Positions 54,503-62,187 of a DNA stretch of 64,000 nucleotides are shown in pieces. The translations under genes were made by a program, and so were the position numbers. The notes below the pieces were generated by a model. The model worked only from the letters and a program-made list of their open reading frames with translations. It ran no database searches and had not been told where the DNA came from. Location of the stretch: contig RAZA01000011.1 in NCBI GenBank assembly GCA_003612485.1, positions 62,001 to 126,000 of the forward strand. Direction: 5' to 3'. The DNA comes from a bacterium D16-50 (GTDB taxonomy: Bacteria; Bacillota; Clostridia; Lachnospirales; Lachnospiraceae). How positions within the stretch are numbered: position 1 is the first letter of the stretch; the number at the start of each line of letters is the position of its first letter.

Positions 54503-54542
54503 CAAAATGGCTGTCACTAATCTACTAGTGACAGCCATTTTG
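54503..54542. terminator. Bidirectional terminator between modules C and D
   Basis: A perfect 17-base-pair stem: 54503-54519 pairs with 54526-54542 around a 6-base loop. The arms begin CAAAATGG and end CCATTTTG, giving A- and T-runs on both strands. It lies between convergent genes, about 60 bases after the plus-strand stop and 75 after the minus-strand stop. Confidence 0.8.
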
Positions 54543-54615
54543 TATGTTCTTTAACTGTCCATGGTGCAGCTGGTACAAAGCCCCTCCATCATAGACGGCG
54601 ATATGCAATTCAATC

Positions 54616-56106
54616 CTATTCCACAATAACCCCGCCTAACACCTGAATATTCTGCCGGCTCAGCAGACACAATTCCTCTACGATTTCGTCATATAAAGTG
54701 GCACCAGCGGTTTCGACCAGCACTACATAGTCCATTTCTTGAAGTTTTTCCATTGCCTCTGCGTCATAAAGAACATTGTTCAAAATTTCAACTGTAATGT
54801 TTTCTTCTTTTAATCTATCCCGAATCTGCTCGCAGAGCGCTTGTGCGCGTCTTGTCAAATCACATCCGGCCAGACAAATATGATTTAAGTTTCTCTTTTG
54901 AAGCACCATCTTTATCGAAACAGTCGCTAAGTTTAGAGATTCTTCAGAACCGAATCTCCTTTGGCAATGATAGCGCAACCTGACAACCCATCGATCAAGC
55001 ACGCTAAAAATTCGTTTCTTCGGTGTCGATGTAATTAGCCCAAGCTGAGAAATGTGGTAAAGCTGCTGCAGATTGTCCGTACTGCGTATCCTATTGTTCA
55101 TTATATAAAGCACCAAAATCCCAAAGGCGACTGTGGCGCCGAAAAGTATCATACCTAAAATTATATATTTACTGCTGGGTCTTGGGCGCATAATATGTTC
55201 CGCCGTGTTCTGCGTTTTGGGATTATTATCTGTGTCATCGCCCGCTTTTCCCCGCAATGCAGAACCTGCAGCAGAATTTTCTGCTTTTGCAGCTTCCCAC
55301 ATATACTCATAATACTGTAATTCTGCGTCAGAGAGTGCATTTTTTGCCCTAATATAATTACCTTCTGCCGCAAGAATCTCCATAGCAGAATTTTGCTGCT
55401 GCGATAGAATATAGGTATTTACGGTTTCGCCCTGAGACCGCCTGAGCAAAACGATATCATGTTCACCTATACAATCGCTCAATTTGCTATGCAATTGTTC
55501 TACATATTGAACTATGGCATCTGCCATTGCATGGCAAGTCTCTGTATCCCCATGCACAAGCTGTACCCTTACTATGTTGCTCTCTTGTTGGTGATCATAG
55601 GTTGGCTGTTCCAAGAAAATCAGCCCCTCTACATCATCTATATTACATTGAGCTTTCACGTAATCACATGCTGCTATATCGACCAAATTGTCTTCATATA
55701 CCTTTTGGATGTTATATGTTCTCTTCAGATCATCCGATTCGACCCAAAAAGTCAATTCCGCTCGCTGTACATGAAACGGGTCTATTTGCATCAAAGCTGA
55801 ATTCTGCCGATATGCCAATTTTTCTTCGTACAGTCTTCGATACAAAATTGCGGTGGACACGCTGTTTTTCTGCTCTTTACTCAGTTTTTCTTCCAACACA
55901 GATACTGCGCCTTTTTCCTCTTGTTCGTTCAGCAAAGCCCTTTGTGTATTGACATTTTGGATAGAACGCACATAACTGAATCCGCCAAACGATATTCCTC
56001 CTATCAGCATAGCAATTAACAGAACCCGCCAATGTGACAGTATTTCTACCATCAAATCCCACAAACTAACTTGACGTTCCTCCATCATCGTATTTTCCCT
56101 ATCCAC
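54616..56106 (-). CDS. Wzz chain-length regulator with degenerate BY-kinase-like domain, copy 2
   Basis: 496 residues. GTG 56106 follows GGAGG by 10 bases; ATG 56088 is an alternative. Helix at about 28-46 after SLWDLMVEILSHWRVLL, an extracytoplasmic domain, then a second helix in KYIILGMILFGATVAFGIL. The C-terminal domain (NHICLAGCDLTRRAQALC ... DYVVLVETAGATLYDEI ... VLGGVIVE) lines up with that of 22599-24212 and likewise has no GKS/T Walker A. It would set the chain length of a polymer without kinase activity of its own. Last gene of the minus-strand operon, 52 bases after the flavoprotein gene. Confidence 0.8.
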   Translation of the reverse strand: MDRENTMMEERQVSLWDLMVEILSHWRVLLIAMLIGGISFGGFSYVRSIQNVNTQRALLNEQEEKGAVSVLEEKLSKEQKNSVSTAILYRRLYEEKLAYRQNSALMQIDPFHVQRAELTFWVESDDLKRTYNIQKVYEDNLVDIAACDYVKAQCNIDDVEGLIFLEQPTYDHQQESNIVRVQLVHGDTETCHAMADAIVQYVEQLHSKLSDCIGEHDIVLLRRSQGETVNTYILSQQQNSAMEILAAEGNYIRAKNALSDAELQYYEYMWEAAKAENSAAGSALRGKAGDDTDNNPKTQNTAEHIMRPRPSSKYIILGMILFGATVAFGILVLYIMNNRIRSTDNLQQLYHISQLGLITSTPKKRIFSVLDRWVVRLRYHCQRRFGSEESLNLATVSIKMVLQKRNLNHICLAGCDLTRRAQALCEQIRDRLKEENITVEILNNVLYDAEAMEKLQEMDYVVLVETAGATLYDEIVEELCLLSRQNIQVLGGVIVE

Positions 56107-56158
56107 TCTTTGATTTCCTCCACACTTTTTTACACAAAATCAGGCTCTTGGAGCCATG

Positions 56159-57526
56159 TCAATCATAACAGCCGATTGCATCAGGAAATCCTGCAACCCT
56201 TATCCTACGGTCTTCTTTCAAGTCATTTTTTGATAAGATCATGTTCTGACATTCTTTTACATAACTTGCTGCCTTATCAAGAGAAATCGGCAAAGAAGAT
56301 TTAACCGGTATAAGTCTACCTGATTCTCCTTTGACAGTGGTAGTCACTATGCGTGATGGCGTCTTTGATTCTTGTTCCACGAAATTGACTCCTTTAGGAC
56401 AGCCGTTGCCGCTAATATTCCGTTCACCCTTCTCGTTCACATCCACTTTTATTCTGCAGCCATTTGGGCATAGAACGCAAAAAATATCTGTTTTCTGTGG
56501 TATGCCTTTAATAGCATTCATTGTCACCGGATCCTGAAATTCAATTAAGTTCTGCATTTTGATAAATAATGCCGCATTTTGCCCGGCCGCATATCCCTCT
56601 GCGGAGACACGATCCACTAAATCATGAACATATCTGGAATTTCCGCATAAAAACACACCATCTAGGGACGTCTGAAGATAAGAATCTGTTTTAACGTTTT
56701 CGGTTCCGTCACAAAGCTCAGCTCCCGCTGCCGACAAGATTTCGTTTTCGGGAATTAGCCCTACAGACAAAATAAGCGTATCACAATCAATGATCTGTGC
56801 CGTTTCTTTTTTTACGCTTAAATTATCATCGACTTCACATATTTCAACAGCCTGAACGCGTTCTCTGCCGATAATTTTGGAAACGGTATGGCCGGTATAC
56901 AAAGGAATATCAAAATCCAATAGACATTGTCTGATATTGCGGGATAATCCTCCAGAGTCTTTCATGATTTCTATAACAGCAGCGACCTCCGCGCCTTCAA
57001 GGCATAGTCGTCTGGCCATAATCAGTCCGATATCTCCTGATCCGAGAATCACGACCCTTTTTCCCGGCATAACGTTTTCTATATTCACCAGCCTTTGGGC
57101 TAATCCGGCAGTAAATATTCCGGCGGGTCTGGTTCCGGGAATCATCAGCATTCCTCGAGTCTTTTCTCTGCACCCCGTTGCAAACACAATACTGTTTGCC
57201 CCGACCCACTTAAGTCCTTCGGAATTTTGAATTTGAATTTGATATTCGTCATTGTGTTTTTTTACGCCTATAACGTTTGTGGATCTGCTTATGTGAAGCC
57301 GTGGGTTATCATAAATTTCAGATATTGATCTTACGGCATACTCTGGTCCGGTCATCGAGGCCTTATATTTATTAAGACCAAATCCATCATGTATGCACTG
57401 CCGCAGTATTCCGCCCAGTTCCTTATTGCGGTCAATCAGCCAAACACTATCGGCTCCTGCATCCAATGCGCCTTGTGCTGCCGCTATTCCCGCTGCTCCG
57501 CCGCCAACAACTATTATTTTTTTCAT
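56159..57526 (-). CDS. NAD(P)/FAD-dependent oxidoreductase with fused DUF1667 domain (GlpB-like partner)
   Basis: 455 residues. Residues 1-330 are a two-nucleotide-site flavoprotein: VVGGGAAGIAAAQGALDAG (FAD), VVILGSGDIGLIMARRL (NAD(P)) and DGVFLCGNSRYVHDLVD. Residues about 345-455 carry the cysteine-rich DUF1667 pattern (FCVLCPNGCRIKVDVN, then SGNGCPKGVNFVEQE), usually a separate small gene in Firmicutes. In glycerol-3-phosphate dehydrogenase operons such a protein teams with a GlpA-like subunit; the preceding gene (57523-58983) is exactly that and overlaps by four bases. Why the pair sits in a nucleotide-sugar operon is unknown. Confidence 0.83.
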   Translation of the reverse strand: MKKIIVVGGGAAGIAAAQGALDAGADSVWLIDRNKELGGILRQCIHDGFGLNKYKASMTGPEYAVRSISEIYDNPRLHISRSTNVIGVKKHNDEYQIQIQNSEGLKWVGANSIVFATGCREKTRGMLMIPGTRPAGIFTAGLAQRLVNIENVMPGKRVVILGSGDIGLIMARRLCLEGAEVAAVIEIMKDSGGLSRNIRQCLLDFDIPLYTGHTVSKIIGRERVQAVEICEVDDNLSVKKETAQIIDCDTLILSVGLIPENEILSAAGAELCDGTENVKTDSYLQTSLDGVFLCGNSRYVHDLVDRVSAEGYAAGQNAALFIKMQNLIEFQDPVTMNAIKGIPQKTDIFCVLCPNGCRIKVDVNEKGERNISGNGCPKGVNFVEQESKTPSRIVTTTVKGESGRLIPVKSSLPISLDKAASYVKECQNMILSKNDLKEDRRIRVAGFPDAIGCYD

Positions 57527-58983
57527 TTTACTCTACCTGTATAATATTTTGATTCTTCACTCCGGTAAACAATATCCTCCGGCTTATACCCGTATTCGTT
57601 TATAAGAATCTCCGTCAGATTCGCAAGACATACGCCGCCCTGACACCTTCCGGTCATGCATCTCGTTCTGTTCTTGATCCCTGCAATCGTAACCGTTCCC
57701 AGCGGATTTTCAATTGCGTCTTTGATTTCTTTTTTGGTTACGCCCTCACACCGACACACTACCTCACCGTATTCCGGGCATTGATTAATAAGACGCTCTT
57801 TTTCCGAATCCGGCAAATCCCTAAATCGCATGGGCGCTTTTCTTTTCCCGATAAAGGTTCCGGTTTCCGTTAACGGAATCCATTGATTGACAAGGCTGCA
57901 CACATGCCTTGCTATGGGAATAGATGAGGTTAATCCCGGAGACTCGATGCCGATCAAATTGATAAGATGTGTTCCTTCTTCAGCGCAAATAGTAAAGTCC
58001 CTGAATCCTCCTTCTGCTTCCGGCGCTTGTTTGGAGCGGATTCCCGTGTACTGTCCAATGACATATTTTCTCTTTATGTCCGGTATGAGCTGACTGGCTT
58101 CATCAAGAAGCCTATCTATTACATCCCTAGTGCTTTCATAATCATCGCAATCATCAATGTATTCGGCGCTTGGGCCGAGAATCACAGTTCCGTCGCTTGT
58201 GGGAGTGACGTGGATGCCCAAGCCGCCGATTCCCTTTCTCGGAGCCGGATACACCGGAATATCGATCAGATCTGATATACGCTTGTCCAAAATCAGATAC
58301 TGCCCGCGACAAGGGTATATATGATATTTATTTATTCCAAACAGCTGGGAAACTTTGTCCGAATATAACCCGGCGCTATTGATAACGTATCTCGCGGTTA
58401 TGGTCTCTTTTAGACCGTTATTAAAGAAAAGCTTATAGCTATCGCCTTCCTTGTTTACGCCGGTCAGTTCATGGTTAAAAAGGAATTCCACCCCATTTTC
58501 ATGGGCATTTTCAGCAAGGGCAATTGTATACAGAAAGGGGTTGATAATTGCCGTGTTGGAAGAGAACATTGCGCCTATACCCTTGACATAGGGGGCCTTT
58601 CTATCCAATTCCTCTGCAGTTAGCATAAAAAGACCCTTGCAGCCGTTTCTCTCTCCTTGGCGATAGAGGCCCTGCAGAGTCTCAAGGTCGTTTTTATCAA
58701 AGGCCACAAGCAATTTTCCGGTTTTGAAATAGGGAACATCCAATTCTTGACAATATTCTTCAAAATGGAGATTTCCTTCTACACAGAATTTTGCCATCAG
58801 ACTGTCTGGTTTGTTGTTAAAGCCTGCATGTACTACGGCAGAATTCCTTCCGCTGGTTCCGCAAGCCACATCGGGTTCTTTTTCAGCAACAGCAACTTTT
58901 AAGCGGTATTTTGAAAGTTCTCTGGCAATGGCGCAGCCCACTGCGCCACCGCCAATAATTACGATATCGTAAGTATTATCCAT
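57523..58983 (-). CDS. GlpA-like FAD-dependent oxidoreductase with C-terminal [2Fe-2S] domain
   Basis: 486 residues. IVIIGGGAVGCAIARELSK binds FAD; GTSGRNSAVVHAGFNNKP and NLIGIESPGLTSSIPIA are DAO-family signatures. The C-terminus is a BFD-like iron-sulfur domain (VVCRCEGVTKKE, then RCMTGRCQGGVC). This is the architecture of anaerobic GlpA-type dehydrogenases in Firmicutes, which pass electrons to the GlpB-like partner encoded next. Substrate could be glycerol-3-phosphate, L-2-hydroxyglutarate or a related 2-hydroxy acid; sequence alone does not decide. Its ATG shares one base with the SDR stop (TAATG), so it is coupled to the sugar genes upstream. Confidence 0.83.
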   Translation of the reverse strand: MDNTYDIVIIGGGAVGCAIARELSKYRLKVAVAEKEPDVACGTSGRNSAVVHAGFNNKPDSLMAKFCVEGNLHFEEYCQELDVPYFKTGKLLVAFDKNDLETLQGLYRQGERNGCKGLFMLTAEELDRKAPYVKGIGAMFSSNTAIINPFLYTIALAENAHENGVEFLFNHELTGVNKEGDSYKLFFNNGLKETITARYVINSAGLYSDKVSQLFGINKYHIYPCRGQYLILDKRISDLIDIPVYPAPRKGIGGLGIHVTPTSDGTVILGPSAEYIDDCDDYESTRDVIDRLLDEASQLIPDIKRKYVIGQYTGIRSKQAPEAEGGFRDFTICAEEGTHLINLIGIESPGLTSSIPIARHVCSLVNQWIPLTETGTFIGKRKAPMRFRDLPDSEKERLINQCPEYGEVVCRCEGVTKKEIKDAIENPLGTVTIAGIKNRTRCMTGRCQGGVCLANLTEILINEYGYKPEDIVYRSEESKYYTGRVK

Positions 58984-60026
58984 TATTTCTCCACCATCCG
59001 AAGCTCTGTGTCCAGAACGCCCTCGTCAACCTTTTTCTTTATGCATTTAAGGCGGGTGCATTTCCAGCCCTTGAATATCTCTTCGTCCAACCCGATTTCT
59101 TTATAGTGGTTCATCAGCTCGTCCGCTCCCTTTTCGATATTCCATTCGGGCTGATAATAATCTGCCAACCGGGTCAGAATCTTCTCCGAGGAAACCCTAT
59201 AGCTGCGAGAATCCGTGTGCTCGCCCGTAAATGTAAGTGAAGTTCCGGGAACGTATTTTTGGGCAGTCTCCGCAAGCATTCTTACGGTAAAATTGTTGTC
59301 GCTGGTTCCTACATTGAACGCCTCATTCCTGATCAATTCTTTGGGTGCCTTGATACATGCTAGAAATGCGGCGCAAATATCTTTCACATGTGTCATGGGT
59401 CTCCAGGGAGCGCCGTCACTTTTGATCTCAATTCTGTTTTCTACAAAAGCATATGCCACAAACTGATTGAACACGATATCCAGTCTTTGGTTGGGGCTTG
59501 CGCCATAGGCTGTAGCCGGGCGAAGATATGCAATTGTAAAATCATCCGAGCACATGTCATGTAATACACATTCGCTGTTCCATTTTGCTTTGGCATATGC
59601 TGTAATGGGATTTTTCTTTCCGGCTTCATCTATTTCTTTGGTCGTATCACTGATCCCATACACACTCTGCGATGATGTGAAAATAAACCTTTTGACCCCT
59701 GCCTCCTTGGCGCATTCCGCCAGCTTAATTGTACCCTTATAATTGATGTCTTCTGTAAGAGACTCGTTCAATTCTCCAAGGGGATCATTCGATAAGCCGG
59801 CAAGATGCAGCACGCAATCGATACCTTTTAAATCTTCAACGGTAACATCCCGTATGTCTTTCTTGATCTGCTTTGCAAGCTTCTGTTCCGTGGGCAAAAG
59901 TAAGCAGTCGTCATAATAGCCAATGTCGTAACCCACAACATTGTAACCTGCTTCAGCCAAGATAGGTACTAAAACATTTCCAATGTATCCGAGATTGCCT
60001 GTCACCATAATGTTTTTTAATTCCAT
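58983..60026 (-). CDS. NAD-dependent epimerase/dehydratase (SDR)
   Basis: 347 residues; AAGGAGG precedes the start. IMVTGNLGYIGNVLVPILA binds NAD, FTSSQSVYGIS the Ser, and TAYAKAKWNSE the Tyr-x3-Lys (YAKAK). GAPWRPMTHVKDICAAF is conserved in sugar epimerases. A C-terminal extension contains WKCTRLKCIKKKVDEG. It follows a CDP-glucose 4,6-dehydratase in the same operon and may be the reductase or epimerase acting on its 4-keto product. Unlike the SDR at 61239-62180 its catalytic residues are intact. Confidence 0.82.
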   Translation of the reverse strand: MELKNIMVTGNLGYIGNVLVPILAEAGYNVVGYDIGYYDDCLLLPTEQKLAKQIKKDIRDVTVEDLKGIDCVLHLAGLSNDPLGELNESLTEDINYKGTIKLAECAKEAGVKRFIFTSSQSVYGISDTTKEIDEAGKKNPITAYAKAKWNSECVLHDMCSDDFTIAYLRPATAYGASPNQRLDIVFNQFVAYAFVENRIEIKSDGAPWRPMTHVKDICAAFLACIKAPKELIRNEAFNVGTSDNNFTVRMLAETAQKYVPGTSLTFTGEHTDSRSYRVSSEKILTRLADYYQPEWNIEKGADELMNHYKEIGLDEEIFKGWKCTRLKCIKKKVDEGVLDTELRMVEK

Positions 60027-60106
60027 GTTCGTTCCTCCTTATATGAACATAATAGTATGAATATAGCCCTTTGCTCTGCAATGGCTTATTTCTGGATAAA
60101 CATATT

Positions 60107-61171
60107 TCAGCGAAAAAATTCGTTAATCTGTTTTCTGCAAATACTGATTTCCGGCATGCCATCTTGCTGCATTTTATAAAATTCAACAATATTGTAGAGC
60201 ATCTTATCTATTGTGAGCAGCGGCTTCCAGTCCAACCGGCTTACTGACTTGCCGATGTCCAATCCGAGAGTTTGAGATTCAGCCACATCAAATGCATTAC
60301 CGATTTTGTATTCTGTATTTTGATAATGCTCCTTCATTTTATTAACTACCCACAGAACGTCTTTGATCCCATCTCTCGTAGGTCCGATATTCCATGCCTC
60401 GGAATATTCGTCCGGCTTCTCATACAACAGCCGTCCGATTGTCAGATAGCCATTCAATGCGTCCAGCATTGATTGCCAAGGCCTTGTCTGGTGCGGATTT
60501 CTTAGTTCCACCGGCTTGCCATTTGCGATAGAGTTCAATATCGAGGGAATCAATCGGGATTGTACATGGTCTCCTCCGCCAAGTACATTGCTGGCTCTTA
60601 CGGTGGCTACTCCAATATACCTTTCCTTTGTCTGTAAATAAGAACGTTTATATGTATCGGCAATGTATTCCATGCATGTTTTGCTGCTGGAATATGGATC
60701 GATGCCTCCGAGAGGATCTGTCTCAACATAGACAGCCCCGTCCCCTTTGTTTTCATAAACCTTGTCCGTTGTGACTACTACCACACTTTTTACGCTGTCA
60801 CATTTCCGAACACACTCAAACAGATTCACTGTACCCATGACATTTGTTTCATACGCATATCGCGGATCGTCGAAGCAATCTTTCACTATGGCTTGTGCAG
60901 CAAGATGCAGTACAATCTCTGGTCTGGCATCCATGACAGCTTTTTCTAAGCCTACATAATCTCGCACATCACCATCTATATGCTGCATGTTCAAGTCGCT
61001 TATGATGCTTTCAAACATGCTTCCTTCCGGCGCTTTCAGCGCATATCCGGTAGCATTGGCACCCAGCTCGCTTAGGACGGCACTTAACCAAGCGCCTTTA
61101 TAGCCGGTGTCTCCTGTTATAAATACTCTTTTCCCCTTATAAAACTCTTTATTGCGTATATTTGCATCCAT
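60107..61171 (-). CDS. rfbG: CDP-glucose 4,6-dehydratase
   Basis: 354 residues, usual length. VFITGDTGYKGAWLSAVLSE is the family form of the NAD loop. VLHLAAQAIVKDCFDDPRYA, VVTTDKVYENK and DPYSSSKTCMEYIADTY (Tyr-x3-Lys) are diagnostic, as is RASNVLGGGDHVQSRLIP. It turns CDP-glucose into CDP-4-keto-6-deoxyglucose, the entry to CDP-3,6-dideoxyhexoses. The CDP-glucose-making RfbF and the C3 dehydrase RfbH are not in the window and may lie upstream, beyond 64000. AGAGGAG lies 12 bases before the start, slightly far. Confidence 0.9.
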   Translation of the reverse strand: MDANIRNKEFYKGKRVFITGDTGYKGAWLSAVLSELGANATGYALKAPEGSMFESIISDLNMQHIDGDVRDYVGLEKAVMDARPEIVLHLAAQAIVKDCFDDPRYAYETNVMGTVNLFECVRKCDSVKSVVVVTTDKVYENKGDGAVYVETDPLGGIDPYSSSKTCMEYIADTYKRSYLQTKERYIGVATVRASNVLGGGDHVQSRLIPSILNSIANGKPVELRNPHQTRPWQSMLDALNGYLTIGRLLYEKPDEYSEAWNIGPTRDGIKDVLWVVNKMKEHYQNTEYKIGNAFDVAESQTLGLDIGKSVSRLDWKPLLTIDKMLYNIVEFYKMQQDGMPEISICRKQINEFFR

Positions 61172-61238
61172 GATCGGTTTCGTCTCCTCTCATTATTGTG
61201 CTTGAAAATTTTGATTCAGGCGATTTAAATGCACATCA

Positions 61239-62180
61239 TCATAAACAATGCCGCTCTTCCATGAAGGCTATTTTCTCAATACCTTCTCGGAAATCCACCA
61301 GCGGCTCCCACCCGATGTCCCGTTTTAATGAGGCTATGTCTGCAGATAAATTCATAATGGGGTTCTGGGGATACGGAATTTCTCCAAATCCTAATTCAGC
61401 CTCCGGCGCCACCACATCTCTAATAATTTCTATATATTCCCTTAATTGGCGCGATTGTCCAAACGCAACATTATAAATTACATTTTCCTGAATCCCCCCT
61501 TTCTTACCAGCAAGGTAAAAGGCCCTTCCCGCATCTTCTGCCCATAAATAGTCCCATTTTTGCTCGGACAATGTAAAGGCACAATGTTCTCCCTTCCGCA
61601 GCTTACGTATGGTGGAGGATATCATAGAATTCTCCCGGTCATATTTCCCATATACACTGAAAATACGTATCCAGACACATATCATATTATATTTCTGGGC
61701 CAGTATTCCGGCTAAGTGTCCTCCCGCAAGGTGAATGATACCGTCTGCGCGCACCGGCGCACAAATAATATCCGGTGACATTTTTCCATCATTGATAATT
61801 CCGTATTCGGACTGGGAACCTGCTCCCACAAATTTTTTGCAGCCCAATTCTGATGCCGCCTTTACGGCATTCAGTATTGTCTGGAGATTCATGCATTTAA
61901 GCAGTATGTCATCATAAGATTCCTCATAAGTGGCAGTTCTGGGCCATGCTAAATGATAAAATACATCGCATTTTTCATTGATCAATTTCGGGAGTTTCTC
62001 ATACTTGTCCAAATTACAATACAGTTTTTTGATTCTTCCATCGCTGGGAATCCTATTTTCCTTCTCGGTATTTTCCCTCAAAACAGCATAGATTCGTTCT
62101 GTCTGGGGATCCTTGATCGCTTCCTCTATTAAAGCCACTCCAATCATACTGGTGGCGCCTGTGATAACCATTCTCTTCAT
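61239..62180 (-). CDS. SDR-family protein lacking the usual Tyr-Lys catalytic pair
   Basis: 313 residues. MVITGATSMIGVALIEEAI binds the dinucleotide and VFYHLAWPRTATYEESYDD follows. Serine region GAGSQSEYGIINDG is present. Where extended SDRs have Tyr-Gly-x-x-Lys after a proline, this protein reads APVRADGIIHLAGG: Asp replaces Tyr and His replaces Lys. WIRIFSVYGKYDRENSMI and the end look normal. By position it could be the C4 reductase or epimerase of a CDP-deoxysugar (RfbJ/YerF role), but the lost pair makes ordinary catalysis doubtful. Seven bases separate it from the TPP enzyme stop. Confidence 0.75.
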   Translation of the reverse strand: MKRMVITGATSMIGVALIEEAIKDPQTERIYAVLRENTEKENRIPSDGRIKKLYCNLDKYEKLPKLINEKCDVFYHLAWPRTATYEESYDDILLKCMNLQTILNAVKAASELGCKKFVGAGSQSEYGIINDGKMSPDIICAPVRADGIIHLAGGHLAGILAQKYNMICVWIRIFSVYGKYDRENSMISSTIRKLRKGEHCAFTLSEQKWDYLWAEDAGRAFYLAGKKGGIQENVIYNVAFGQSRQLREYIEIIRDVVAPEAELGFGEIPYPQNPIMNLSADIASLKRDIGWEPLVDFREGIEKIAFMEERHCL

Positions 62181-62187
62181 TTGGCAC

